Source: Exophiala sp. HKRS030
Taxonomy: Eukaryota; Ascomycota; Eurotiomycetes; Chaetothyriales; Herpotrichiellaceae
Reading direction: 5' to 3'
DNA: 64,000 nt
NCBI GenBank assembly: GCA_023897205.1
Contig: JAHWDD010000005.1
Coordinates: 186,001-250,000, forward strand
Position numbers and translations under genes: made by a program. Below are positions 10,193-21,474 of this stretch, piece after piece. Each line of letters starts with the position of its first letter. Position 1 is the first letter of the stretch. The notes under the pieces are model-generated. The model did no database searches and was not told where the DNA came from. It saw nothing but the letters and a program-made list of their open reading frames with translations.

Positions 10193-11559
10193 ATGGGCAC
10201 AACTATTGTACACTCCGTGCTTCTCTTTGACGGAAATACGACCCACCAGGACGCCACCATCGCGTTTGAGGCCGAATCTGGCATCATAAGATCTGTCACT
10301 GTCGGGACGAAACTACAAGCCACTCCAGATGCATCGGTGATTGACGGCAAAGGGTGCACGTTACTGCCCGGCTTCATTGATTCGCACATCCACTGTGATG
10401 CACCAGGAGTATTGGACGGTGGAGAGGAGAGTGGTATATCACAAGCTGCACTCAGATGTGGAATCACAACTGTCTGCGACATGCACTCCGACCCAGTCGC
10501 TGTCAAGCGATGGCGGTTAAGAGTAGCTAATGAGCGAGAGCAGGCCCTTCAAATGGGGGGAAAGGTCAGCATGCCTGATCTCAAGAGCGCCTTGTACGCA
10601 GCTACTGTCAGTCATGGGTATCCAAAGTCACTCCTCTTGGGCGAGAACCCTTCGGATGAGGTGTGTTGAGTCATGGGTTGAGGCTCGAGGCTCGAGGCTA
10701 AATAAAATCGCAGTTAAAAGCTACCATCAATTCCTGGCCAAGTGTCACAGAGGACACGGCAAGCGAGTACGTGAAAAACAGCAAAGAGAACGGAGCAGAT
10801 TACATTAAGCTATTCCAGGAGGATTGCAAGTGCTTCGCTGTCCCCACGGGATGTGTTCCCATACCAACGATCACATTGCAACGCGCCGTTACTGCAGCTG
10901 CTCATGCGGAGGGACTACTCGTGCTTGCACATGCGAACAGTGTCGAGTCTTCCGAACTCGTTCTCGATGCTGGAGTCGACGGCCTGACACACACATTCGT
11001 AGATCAATATCCCACGACACAGATTGTTCAGAAGTACAAGGAGACGAACGCCTTCCTTATTCCAACACTCACTGCACTGTCAACATTGACAGGCGAGGCA
11101 CAGGATTTCAGAGACGAGTTTGCAAAGGCCGCAGAGCGGAAGAGACTGGTGGATCCAAAAACTCTGGAATTGATGCGAAAATCCGTATCCTGGAGCGATC
11201 ATGGCGTCAAGTTCGAGTACGCAGTTGAATCTGTCAGGGTGCTGAGAGCACAGGGTATCGACATTCTTGCGGGGACTGACTCTATGCCCGGACTCAATGG
11301 CACCGCTTTGGGGCCAAGTTTATGGATGGAGCTCGCCATGTATCACCGCCTATGTGCCATGAGTACTCTTGAAGTTTTACGATCAACAACATCAGTGCCT
11401 GCGAGGAGATTCGGATTTGATGACCGCGGAGTTGTTGAAGCAGGCAAGAGAGCAGATCTCGTACTGGTACGCGGCGACGTTGTTCGGGATCTGCAATGCC
11501 TGTGGGAAGGCGATGGGATCCTAAAGGTTTGGAGGCAGGGCATAGAAGCCACGCTGTAA
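10193..11559 (+). CDS. Metal-dependent amidohydrolase
   Basis: Two exons (10193-10660, 10714-11559) encode 437 residues of the amidohydrolase superfamily. The metal-binding HIH is at residues 65-67 in PGFIDSHIHCD. A candidate bridging lysine (YIKLFQEDC) follows, then histidines in LAHANS and THTF, and the aspartate in LAGTDSMPG. The intron 10661-10713 is phase 0 and restores DELKATINSWPS. Members hydrolyse amides, cyclic amides and lactones, and some decarboxylate. The arrangement with the isolated metal-site signatures is like imidazolonepropionase/aryldialkylphosphatase-type members. Substrate unknown. It is one of several hydrolases here able to cut lactone or amide bonds. There is no signal peptide. 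Confidence 0.87.
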
Positions 11560-11986
11560 CCAGTTCACAATTTGAACCCAAAGATTGTCATTGATAGCGA
11601 TGATACACTGAAATCAATTCTCCTCGGGGTGTGTGGGTCTGCCATGTCCACAGAGTCCGATTCAAAACCCTCGGCTCCTCCGCAAATAACCACAATCCAG
11701 AATACGCGAATTGCTATACTGTAGGGTGTAAAGGCAGTTCTTCGTCAGCTCTGCCGGTCTAAGTTCCAGAGGATCTAAAAGCCCCACATTGAGTTTTGAC
11801 AAAGTCTGGGATGAGGAACTGTGTGTCCCGAGGCAGTCTTGTGGCTACGCCAAGGAGGCTTCCAGACTGCCGCGGAAACCTCGAATGTAATTACCATACA
11901 ACTATGTGATCGTGAAGGCAGTTGGGAAAGCAAATGAAACGATCGCTTCTTCCCTGCCTTTGAGCATCAGCTCTTATCATACCAAA
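11560..11986 (+). promoter_or_regulatory. P450 promoter with CCGCGG and CCTCGG/CCGAGG boxes
   Basis: CCGCGG is at 11870-11875. CCTCGG copies are at 11622-11627 and 11669-11674, and CCGAGG at 11828-11833. The 11-mer GCCGCGGAAAC (11869-11879) also occurs in the SDR-A/B promoter (3371-3381). Confidence 0.45.
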
Positions 11987-13761
11987 ATGGAAGCACTTGT
12001 TCGACTCATACTTATTGCCGGTGTTTGCTGCTCGTTGGGAGCGCTGTGGTACACGAGACGCAAGCGGACGGTGATCTACCCCGACCTTCCTTTCGCCTCG
12101 CTCGACGACAAGGAGGTTGGCGATCCTGATGTCTGCCGCATGCAGTTTATGGCCGATTGTAATGGACTGTTGAAAAAGGGCTCTGAGAAGGTACACAAGC
12201 TCGCGGGCCGAGGACTTCACCTCTGACTATGTGCTCACAGTTCAATGGACCATTCCAGGTGTATACAGGCGATGGCCGGCGTATCGTACTCCCGAACTCA
12301 TTTGCAGATGAGATACGCGACAATGAGAACATGAGTTTTGGTGAATCTGCGATAGAGGTGATGCAGCATGATGTCTTGCCACTTTACTAGTCTGACTATT
12401 GACTTAGGGCACTTTTAATACCTTGTCAGGGTTCGAACCCTTCGGCCTCGCTGTCCATCAAGGTGTTATGAGAGATGTTGTCAGACTCAAGCTCACCAGA
12501 TCCCTGGGTTAGGAACGCTGGCAATGCCAACCGATTTTCAAAGCTAATCATGAACAGACGCTATTACTCCAGAGCTTCGTGACGAAGCTCGACAGTCCGT
12601 GGACATCATCCTGGGTAAAGACCAAGGTAAATCCTCGTTGCGCCCAGAACGGAAGAGCCTTGACCTAACTCCATTGACAGAGTGGAAGGAAATGAGTCTA
12701 AAAGACATCAATGCTCGTCTTATTGCACGGCTTTCCAGTCGCATTTTCTTCGGTGCCGGGGTCTCCAACAATGACGAGTACCTCGACGCCACGATATCCT
12801 ATACGATGGACTCATTCATGGCTCATCGTATTCTGCGTACATGGAAACCTTGGCTTCGTCCATTCGTGCACTGGTTCATTCCTGAGTGCCAAAGGGTCAG
12901 ACAGCTTCGAAAGACGATCCGAGACATTATCTCACCCGTCATCAAGCAACAAGAGCAGGAACGCCGCAACAGGTCCGATACAAAAGTGAAAGTCTCCGAT
13001 ATGCTTGGCTGGCTCGAGGAAATAGCAAGTCGTAAGAATACGACTGTCCCTGTGGCGGATGCACAGCTTTTCCTTGCCTTTGCCGCCATCCACACCACTA
13101 CTGAGAACCTGACCTACGTTCTCCTTGACATTGTTGACTGTCCAGGACTGATCGATAGGCTGAGAGACGAGATTGTTGAAGTTCTTAGCACTCATACCTG
13201 GACTAAAACCACTTTTGGGCAGATGAAGCTTTTGGACTCGGTCTTGAAAGAGAGTCAACGCTTACATCCTGTCAGTGCTAGTATGTTACTCCTTCAGTCT
13301 CTACTTGTGACTTCATTTAACCATGCACAGTTATGATGGAACGAAAGGTGCTGGCACCGGTCACGCTCTCCAATGGCCTGACTCTGCCTGCAGGGTCGGA
13401 CACATTCCTCGACACCCTTGTCCACCGTTCCCCAGAGATCTACCCAGACGCGGACAAGTTCATCCCGGATCGATTCATGAAGCTGAGAGAGATTGATACG
13501 GTTGCCAACAGCAAATGGCAATTTGTATCGACGTCTGCGCAACATCTTGGCTTCGGTCATGGTCGAAACTCATGCCCTGGCAGATTCTTTGCTAGCAACG
13601 AGCTCAAAATTGCTCTCGTGTACTTACTGATCGGCTACGACTGGAAGTATCCTGAAGGCGGACGCGTTCCTGAAATGCGGATGGGTCAAGGTGCTTGGGT
13701 GCCGGCAGAGCAAAAGATCATGTTCAAGAGAACGGCGGGCGCCAACGATTCTTTGTTATAG
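11987..13761 (+). CDS. Cytochrome P450 (P450-a)
   Basis: Six exons (11987-12190, 12241-12357, 12408-12507, 12558-12626, 12681-13280, 13331-13761) give 506 residues. An N-terminal hydrophobic anchor (LVRLILIAGVCCSLGALW) is followed by a basic stop-transfer. The I-helix reads AFAAIHTTTEN, the ExxR motif KESQR, and the haem motif FGHGRNSCPG starts at residue 438, with the cysteine ligand at 445. The I-helix glycine and acid of the usual AGxE/DTT are replaced by A-I-H, which is tolerated in some fungal families. The whole resembles fungal ent-kaurene-oxidase-type P450s. Likely role: ER-bound hydroxylation of a lipophilic, perhaps terpenoid, substrate. It needs a reductase encoded elsewhere. Confidence 0.88.
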
Positions 13762-13873
13762 ATGTCTGCCGCATATCGACAAATGCCCTCAGGGTCATAA
13801 TCTTGATTTTCAATTCTCCGCACTGAGTGAGGCGAAAGGGTGAGCTATGGCAAGTTTCAAATCATTTCGCATC

Positions 13874-14413
13874 CTATTCCTTCAGCTCGATTTGCGATAG
13901 AAAAAAATTCTGCCCAAACAATGGCTCAAGCCAGTACTCATGGTAGCGGTGCAACTTGTTGGCCCACGAAGCATGCGCAGGCCCTCCATGCTTGTTCTTC
14001 ATACTATCAATTAACAGCCACTCCCCGTCCGGCCCCCTTTTGAACTGGATGCCCTTCTTCGTCGCCGCTTCAGCAGATCTGCGCAGGTCTGCAACCCCGA
14101 AAATGAGTGCAAAAAATCCTTCTCCCTTTTCTCGCAGGTGTTGAGAAAACTGCGAACCGTCGGAAGGATCAAGGGGCGCCAGGACTTCGATTCCTGCGCT
14201 TACCGACTGGGCTTGGAGAATGCCAAAGGCTTCCATTTCGGCGGGTCCATCCCAGTCGGTAATCCCGAATGCATTGCTCAAAGTTTCAATCACCGACGGG
14301 ATATTTTCCTTGTAGAAAACGTATGCGACGTGGTCAATTCGCTGGACGTTTTGGGGCCCTTTTCCGCTCGTGTTGTTGGGCGATTCCATCTCAGATGTTC
14401 GATGTGAGTGCAC
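13874..14413 (-). CDS. VOC-superfamily (glyoxalase/dioxygenase-like) protein
   Basis: An intronless frame of 179 residues (or 171 if Met9 is the start). The IDHVAYVFY opening puts a histidine at residue 28, the first metal position of many vicinal-oxygen-chelate proteins. The segment FALIFGVADLRRSAEAATKKGIQF matches the second beta-alpha-beta unit, with GPDGEWLLID following. The length of about 150 residues for two paired modules is normal. Possible activities include epimerase, isomerase or ring-cleaving steps on enolates, but the metal ligands are not complete enough to choose. It is convergent with P450-a with only 112 bp between stop codons. The promoter carries two CCGAGG copies in tandem. 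Confidence 0.72.
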   Translation of the reverse strand: MHSHRTSEMESPNNTSGKGPQNVQRIDHVAYVFYKENIPSVIETLSNAFGITDWDGPAEMEAFGILQAQSVSAGIEVLAPLDPSDGSQFSQHLREKGEGFFALIFGVADLRRSAEAATKKGIQFKRGPDGEWLLIDSMKNKHGGPAHASWANKLHRYHEYWLEPLFGQNFFLSQIELKE

Positions 14414-14684
14414 TGGCGTAACAAGCAGTTGGATTACCGGGTGCTAGCGCTCTAAGTCCGGAATATTTGCTCCCCTTTTTCACTGTAGTAGATTATATGT
14501 ACATACAGAGTGGATCGGAAGTCTCGGCTACATCGGTCTGAAGGGGTGGTTGCTATATCATCCTCAAAGACTTGCCGAGTAAGGCTGCTAAACCAACATC
14601 CCGAGGGTCCCGAGGGTCATGGAAACAACGACGCCTCAGTTTACAAAAACACTTGGATCAGGTCGCCACGACAGGCGACCGTCC
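14414..14684 (-). promoter_or_regulatory. VOC gene promoter with tandem CCGAGG
   Basis: The sequence TCCCGAGGG is directly repeated, giving CCGAGG at 14601-14606 and 14610-14615, about 190-200 bp upstream of the VOC gene start on the minus strand. The gap also holds the 3' flank of the NmrA-like gene. Confidence 0.4.
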
Positions 14685-15757
14685 TTATGTGTATGGCTTC
14701 TTGACAGATCCTTGGAGAAGCTCATCCACGAAGTCCTCGAATGCTTTGTACTGAAAATCCGGATATAAATCATGAGCACTGATATAGCCCAGATACTCGG
14801 AGCACTCCGGCGTGTTGTCACCACGTAGATACTTGCTGGGCAGATACAAAGCCTGACATAATTGGACCTGTTTCATCCAGTCTTGCGGCTCTGCAGCATA
14901 AGCCTTTCGTGCGGTTGCGATTCTATCGTAGATGTCGGCAGCCGAGACCTATAGATCACCATCAATCTACCGCAAATACCATGGGATAGGTGCAATTTCA
15001 CTCACCGACTCCAGATCTAATTCTTCACCCGTCTTTTGGCGAATAATTGTGCCAACCTCTTTCTGGCTCAGAATCTGCCCATAACAGTATACCCTCTTAT
15101 TCAGAGTTCGCGGATCTTTGATAATCTGCGCGGTGATTCGCCCAACGTCTCTCTCATCGATCAACATGTTGGGCGTCTCGCCATCGCCATAGATCTCATT
15201 CGAGGGGTCAAATGCAGCGTAGTCTAGACGGCCGCTAGGCACCCGGGGGAAACTGACCTGATACCATGTGCCAACATCGATGATCGTGAAGCCGAGACGG
15301 TGGCGGAAAATGTGGTCATGGATCTCTTCTTTCTCATCACGCATATCCATAATGCCACCTCGTGGACATGGTGTTCCCCAGTTTGTGGGAACAAAACGTT
15401 TGACTCCAGCTTTGACTGAAGCATCAATAAGTGGAATCTGCACAGAGAGTGAAAAGGCATTCACAGCCACAATGACTACATCGAAACCTTGCAGCAAAGA
15501 CGCAAGGTATTCCACAGAATCGTTCAAGGGGTTTGCAGTGACGATTTTGAGCCCGTGTTGTTGTCGAAAGGTTCGCAGAGCTGAATGGGCAGCAGCTGGT
15601 GATCGGACTGAGCATGTCACTTCCTTCATTTGGTCAGCAATACTGGACGCAGGAGACTTCGTAGTCATACAAAGTGTGCATCCTGTAACAGAGCCTCAAC
15701 TATTGCACGTCCGGTCTCACCCCCGCCACCAACCACGAATGCCTTGCTCTTAGTCAT
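14685..15757 (-). CDS. NmrA-like / isoflavone-reductase-like NAD(P) protein
   Basis: Three exons (15757-15671, 15623-15006, 14948-14685) give 322 residues. The first exon supplies the dinucleotide motif VVGGGGETGR (residues 8-17). It is joined in phase to FEVTCSVRS by an intron with GTATGA donor and AAG acceptor. The body matches the NmrA-like family: FDVVIVAVNAFSLSVQ, GVKRFVPTNWGT, GFTIIDVGTWYQ and DERDVGRITAQI. These proteins are atypical SDRs that reduce double bonds or phenolic side chains, or act as NADP(H) sensors. The active-site lysine of isoflavone reductases is not clearly present, so a sensor or unusual reductase are both possible. CCGAGG at 15865-15870 lies upstream. Confidence 0.82.
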
Positions 15758-16309
15758 GATAGATGTCGCTGAAATGCCGATGAAGTGGGCTTGATGGTGG
15801 TAGAATCACGCCAAATTCTACGTTTTATAATGTCGTAGCCGACGGAATCAAAGCCGGCAATTTCCCGAGGGGTTTTTTTCGCCGGAAGAGCACGCCGCTG
15901 TCATCTGGACTCGCTTTCACAATTCTGGTTGGGTCAACAGCCTTGAAGGTCCGCAAATCACAATCTACCATCAATCACAAAACATAAGATCAAATTTTCC
16001 ATGTCTTCGGTATACGCTGTCCTGGGTAGAGCTGTGGCAAGTGGAGTAGGCTCTTGTATCACACTGCTCTATGGTATGTGTCTCAGGGTAGGTAAACGCT
16101 CCCTGCTAGCAGGAAGCATTAAGCTTGTCTCCTGTCTCGTGCGCTCTCTATGGTTGTATAAGCCACCAGCTCAAATGTATCCTGCAAGAATTCTAACTCC
16201 AAAAACCAACAGTCCCGCCGCCCAGTTCCAGCTGTACTACAACAGCAACGCAGTGTTGACATGTTGTATCAAATCAATATTGTCCAATTTCTCGGATTCC
16301 AAAGCTATG
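15758..16309. promoter_or_regulatory. NmrA-like gene promoter with CCGAGG; remainder empty
   Basis: CCGAGG is at 15865-15870, about 110 bp upstream of the NmrA-like start. A plus-strand frame opens at ATG 16001 in good context (MSSVYAVLGRAV...). It runs into the opposite gene and has no recognisable content, so I do not annotate it. Confidence 0.35.
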
Positions 16310-17466
16310 CTATGTTCCGCCCAAAACCTGCCTCTTGATGTAACTAATCAGACGATCATCTGACTCTCTCTCATGAAATCTGTCGGCTGTCAGGCCCCCC
16401 ATTGGAAAAGTATGAATGGCACCTTTCCCAGCATAAACCTCTACATCGATTCCATTGAGCTTGCAGTTCTCGATCCAAGCTCTAGAATGTTCCTCCAGGA
16501 CTTCAACGTCGCCGTAGATGCACATATGCGGCGGAAGCCCTTTTAGATCTTTGGCCAACGCCATCGAGATCTCAGGCGAGGTAATGGGCCTATTACCGGC
16601 CAGCTGTTTGGCCTGCAGCTGGGCTGCTCTGCTCGTCCCATCGCCGTAGACAAAATCAACGTAAGTGAAAGGGCTTGTAATAGTGTTTCTCATTGACGGA
16701 TCCATCCAGGGAGAGATCAGTATCGTGCCAGCCGGGCGTGGAATCTCTGGATGATCTTTCATATAGTATATGATCGAGGCGGCAAGATGACCTAAGTTCG
16801 TCAGTCGACCCATGGTTTGCAATTATTGCATGAGGCATAGAGCGCCTTACCACCTGCAGAATCACCGGAAATGATGATATTCTTTGGCGACACATCCTCT
16901 TGCTTGATGAGATAGTCATAAGCCCCTAGAGCTGTGTCTCTTTGGGCTGGGAAGGGTTTGTCTCCAGTCAGCGCTGTTGGAAATTTCAGCTCAGGCTCAA
17001 CTTCAAGTGTAACACAAATAACCTTACGATATCTGATGCTAAACACAGCCAGATTTAGACCCTTCTGTGAAGCCTTCTTGGTCCAGCGTACAAAGCTACT
17101 ATAGCATTGTAGAGGCTCCCCAATAACATAGCCACCGCCATGGCAGTACAGAATTACTGCATCGAAACTCGCGAGTGAGCGAGTTGGATACTGTGAGACG
17201 ACATAGGCTTCCACACCGGGAGCGTCAACTCGTCTCGCGGCCTTAATTTCAGCTTTCGAAGCCGTGTATACGTAGCGGTAGTCTCGGTGCATGAAAATGC
17301 GCAATAAAAGCGACTTCCACGCGGTAACGAAGTTTGTCGGCTTGGTCCTCCAGAAGGTCAGGAGTCTTCTAATGCTGAGCGAAATGCTGTGCAGCCCAAA
17401 CTCAAGCATGATGAATGAGAACCGGAAGGGGTGCGCGGCCACATACTCCCAGTTGAAGGCCGTCAT
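16310..17466 (-). CDS. Alpha/beta hydrolase, hormone-sensitive-lipase family
   Basis: Two exons (17466-16851, 16791-16310) give 365 residues. The oxyanion motif HGGGYVIG is at residues 109-116 and the nucleophile elbow GDSAGG at 201-206, split by the intron 16850-16792. The acid and histidine are likely in YGDVEVLEEH and GKGAIHTFP. I chose the ATG at 17466. The frame stays open for 85 more codons upstream, but that part is basic and low in family character. Between the RY of SIRY and QRDTALGAYDYL there are two in-frame extra segments around the conserved EPELKFPTAL block, so this part of the model is uncertain. A membrane-hugging N-terminal helix (FSFIMLEFGLHSISL) is seen. Expected role: esterase on a small lipophilic ester. 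Confidence 0.82.
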
Positions 17467-18030
17467 AGTCACTGGAGTGCTTCCTTTGACGTTGTGATGC
17501 CCCTCAATGGGTAACAACCGATGCAAAGACCTGCTCTGAGCTGTATCCCTTGAAATCAATACTTCCAAAAGAGACAGGGCGCTTGCGGACCGACGTCGTC
17601 GATGGTGCTCAAATTTGCTGAACCTTTGTATGCTTGTCACGGGATATCCACCGAACACGCTCCACAAGCTGATGCGACTCATCCGCGCTGCAGGAGAGTA
17701 ACCGAGTAATGAAGGTGGCATTCTTGCCGCGGAACGGGTCTCAGTCGTAACAGCCCCGGCACGCCTTGAAGGAGGTTAGTCTACCGAGAACACTGGCTTG
17801 GGGTAGCTCCTCTTGGCTCTAGATCGCGAAAACGTGCGTCTCCCCAGATATGTACCCCACAGATCTCATCCACTCGACTCCAGCGCTGTGTCCCGGGTCA
17901 GCAGTATAAAATATAGCTGGGATTCCATACCGACACCGAAGTCCCATTTCCAAAGCCAGCCAGCTCGTTACACTCAGGATCTTTGCTGTCTCAACTTCCT
18001 TTGAGCTGTTCAACCCTACCAGTCTCCAAC
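17467..18030. promoter_or_regulatory. Divergent promoter hydrolase/MFS with CCGCGG box
   Basis: This 564-bp region lies between the leftward hydrolase and the rightward transporter. CCGCGG is at 17727-17732. The first 255 bp are an open extension of the hydrolase frame, which I treat as untranslated. Confidence 0.45.
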
Positions 18031-19899
18031 ATGACTGCCACCGACGTTGCGGCGCTTAATCGCCAGCCGTTCACCCTCTATATGATGGGCATTCTGCTTT
18101 ATATGGCAGTTGGTTCCCTCGCCTATGGTTACGCCAGCGCCATCATTGGGACGACCCTGGGTCAGCCTTCCTTCTACGCCTACTTTCCTGTCCTCACTAC
18201 AAGCCAGGGTGCAGGCTTGATTGGGACCATGAACGGCCTCTACTTTGCAGGGGGGTTCTTTGGTGTACTTTGCTATCCCCTTGTGGCTGACAGATTGGGA
18301 CGAAAGATGGCCATCGCTGTGGTATGCTACAAAGAATCAGTCGGCCTTTTTGAGCTAGCCTGCTGACACCAACATGTAGGCTCTCATAATCGTTACTATA
18401 TCGGGAGCCTTCTTGGCTGGTAGCGTTCATATTGCAGAATTCATCGTCTTTCGCTTCATCGCTGGCTTTGGAGCGTTTCCACTCATCATCGGCGTACCTG
18501 TAAGTCAACGACAAGGTCATGTTTAAGAAGCTTGACTTACACTCCACAGACATGGGCTGCTGAGATTGCGCCTCCCAAGTACCGTGGAGCAGTGGTAGAA
18601 ATCCACGCCCTGGGCTACTGTCTAGGATATGCAGTTCAGGGTTGGATTGGCTTGGGATTCTACTTCTGGACCGAGCCCGTCGCATGGAGAGTCCCCTTGG
18701 CCTTTCAATCCATATTCCCCCTGTTCCTCCTTGGCGGCCTCTACTGGTTGCCTGAGAGTCCACGTTTTCTCATGATGAAAGGCCGCACTGAGGAAGCCAA
18801 GAAGATTCTACTAAGAGTCCATCAGAAGCCTAAAGAAGAACACAGTCTATTCGTGGCCGCCGAGATTCTTCAAATCTCAAAGCAAATTGAACTTGACCGT
18901 CAGATGAGCGCTTCCTGGCTGGACTTGATTAGGAAGCCCTCCAACAGGAAGCGTTGCCTACTCACAGCCGGCATGACCTGGAGTATTAGCAGCACTGGAG
19001 TCTTGGTCATAAATAGTGAGTTGCACCGCATGAATTCGGATTCTCATCACTTACACCGGGACAGACTACGGCCCAATTATCTACAAGAGCCTCAATTTCA
19101 GCCCTGTAGAGCAGCTCCTTTATCCAGCCGGTTGGTCCACCATGACTTTTGGGATCAACCTATTTGTACCCTTCTACATCGACCGTATTGCCCGAAACAA
19201 GTTTGCTGCTGCGGGCGTAGGCGGCGCTGGTCTATGTCTCGCCGTCTTCACCGCACTTATAGCAGAGTATCTTCCCACGAACAACACCTCAGGTTTGAAA
19301 GCTGCTGTTGGGATGCTTTTTATCTTCAACTTCTTCATTGCGGCATTTCTTGAAGGTGAGCTTTGAACTGCACGCGACCCCCGATCTGTTGCTTATGGAC
19401 AACGATTAGGGATCCAATACGCCTTTTTCAGTGAAATTTGGCCAAACCATCTTAGAGCGAAAGGCATGAGTTTTGCTTTTGCGAACTTTTGCGTCTCATG
19501 CATCCTCTGGCTCCAAATTGCTCCCACTGCCTTCGAGTAAGACAGCTTCCTTCCGCCAACGATTCTAAAGGGCTTGCTGACAGATCGTATAGCAACATCC
19601 ACTGGAGATACTATATCGTGTTCATTGTCATTTCTTGCGTCATGGCTGTTGTCATGTGGTTCTTCTATCCCAACACCAGAGGAATGCCACTAGAAGAAGT
19701 TGCTCAACTCTTTGGTGATGCTGAAGATGTAGCTGTTTATCAGCGTGAGCTTGCAGCTGTCGGGGATTTGAGTGCGCTGGAAGACACAGTCATATACACC
19801 TCTGATCATTTGGCGGAAGAGAAACATCAAGGCGTGCATGCAGAAGTGGAGAACGATGGTAGCCAACGAGGAGATACAAGGCCAGCTACACTTGTGTAA
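18031..19899 (+). CDS. MFS sugar-porter-family transporter
   Basis: Six exons (18031-18321, 18380-18499, 18550-19015, 19065-19355, 19410-19536, 19593-19899) give 533 residues with about 12 membrane segments. Family markers are ADRLGRK after TM2, PESPRFLMMKGR at the end of TM6, YGPIIYKSL in TM7, FFSEIWPNHLRAKGMS in TM10 and the FYPNTRGMPLEEV tail. The hydrophilic C-terminus of about 60 residues is acidic. The family moves hexoses, pentoses, quinate, lactose and similar polyols. In this cluster it may import the growth substrate or a glycosylated form of it. Plasma membrane location is expected. It is divergent from the hydrolase gene and shares a CCGCGG box. Confidence 0.88.
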
Positions 19900-20332
19900 G
19901 ACAGCACGCGTGGCAGGTATCCCTTTCGATCTCAGGGGATGGCATTAGTGTATTCGTTGTGCAGGACGTATTTACTGCTGTGCCGTCGTTTCGCGTCCTA
20001 GCCATACAGACGGTACTGGTGACAGTATCCGAGCTCGATACCAAGAGCAGGCTACTCCTGGCAAGTGGAAATATATGCATCGTCTGTATTCAATCTTAGA
20101 AGAGGTTTCTCCTACGATCCAGCCGCGGTTCACTCGGAGCATTTTTTGCGGGAAGCTGGATTCTATCGGGTGCCAACTTCCCATTCGCAGTGCACATCTG
20201 CCCGTGGCTAAGGATATTCCAGTCACCAGCCAAAGCTCCGCTACTGCACGCTGGGATCTGCTGCAAACTACATATTGCACTAATTCCACGTACACCATAC
20301 CACATTAGCCTCACAGATCGATCTCCAACAAC
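19900..20332 (+). promoter_or_regulatory. Promoter with CCGCGG box
   Basis: CCGCGG is at 20123-20128, about 205 bp upstream of the epimerase/reductase gene. The rest of the 433-bp gap shows no gene. Confidence 0.45.
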
Positions 20333-21474
20333 ATGAATTGCCCTCGAGTACTGCTCACGGGTGCAAATGGATTTATCGGAGCCCACGTCCTCGACGTCCT
20401 CCTGAAAAACGGTGCATTTGTGCAGGCGATAGTTCGTGGCCCTGAGAAGGCAGCTAGACTTCGCAAGGACTTCTCTGCATTCGAAAAGACAAGGTTGGAC
20501 TTTTCAATTGTCCCCGACATAACAGTTGAAGGCTGCTTTGACAAGTGCATGCAGGAATGCCAACCTCTTGACGCAGTCGTCCACACTGCGGCGCCTTTGG
20601 CTCCCACTGAGTTCTCCAAATCTCTCGGGCCTATGCTGCAAGGAACGCTTGAGATTCTGCGATCAGTGTCACGCCATGCGCCGACTGTCAAGCGTGTGGT
20701 AATTACAGGAAGCTTCTCGTCGATTGGTAATGTACTCGACATACAAAATGGTGGCATTGTCTATTCGTCTGACAGCTGGAACCCAATTACGATGGAACAA
20801 GCAAAATTCAGTCATGGAGAAGTGGCTTACTGGGCGGGCAAGACAATCGCCGAAAAAGCAGGTAAGAGACGCTTCCACTTGCAGCTTGAAAACTTGAGTT
20901 TGGCTTACTCCATTTCATGGCAGCATGGGAGTTCGTTCAGAACGAAAAGCCCCCGTTCGAACTCGTCGTCCTGTGTCCGACAGCGGTGTACGGCCCTCTG
21001 CGGCACAGCATCGATTCAATCAAAGACTTGAATTCATCTAACAATCATTTGTACGAGAATTTCTTCGCCTCCTCGAAAGAACTGCCAGTTCCCGAAGACT
21101 ATGTTCAATCATCCGTTGATGTTCGAGTGAGTTGAATCATGATTCTTTAGTCCTGACTGACTGTCTAGGATCTTGCTACTGCGCATTACCAGGCATGCTT
21201 TGCCCCGAGCGTCGGCAACAGACGCTACCTTGTGACTGCGGGAGAAAATCTCAATCAAGAGATTTCTGATATTATGAGAGAAGCATTCCCTGACCGCGAC
21301 AGGAACATTCCACTGGGCAATCCGGGGAACCATACTTTGGGGCCAGAAATGTTTCGTACAGACAACGCTTTGTCAAAAGAGGTATTAGGAGTGAGCTACC
21401 GCCCATTTCGGGAGACTCTCGTAGATGTATGTCGCTATTTCCTTGAAATGGAAGCGCAGGATTCTTCTGCGTGA
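20333..21474 (+). CDS. NAD-dependent epimerase/reductase (extended SDR)
   Basis: Three exons (20333-20861, 20924-21126, 21169-21474) give 345 residues. The Rossmann motif TGANGFIG is at residues 9-16. The catalytic YxxxK reads YWAGK at 166-170, with the serine in TGSFSS. The downstream block VLCPTAVYGP and DVRDLATAHYQA are typical of the dihydroflavonol-4-reductase / carbonyl reductase branch of extended SDRs (yeast Gre2-like). It probably reduces an activated ketone or aldehyde with NADPH. Both introns are short and join in phase. It lies between the sugar porter and SDR-D in the same direction, with a CCGCGG box upstream. Confidence 0.87.

Noticed and set aside
16001..16363. Plus-strand 120-codon frame starting in good context between the NmrA-like gene and the alpha/beta hydrolase
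   Set aside because: It overlaps the 3' end of the hydrolase on the other strand, has no motif, and its codon texture is poor after the first 25 residues. A short first exon of an unseen gene is possible but unsupported.
17467..17721. Upstream extension of the alpha/beta hydrolase frame by 85 codons
   Set aside because: The extension is basic and repetitive, contains the CCGCGG-side promoter DNA and lacks family resemblance. The ATG at 17466 gives a normal-length protein.
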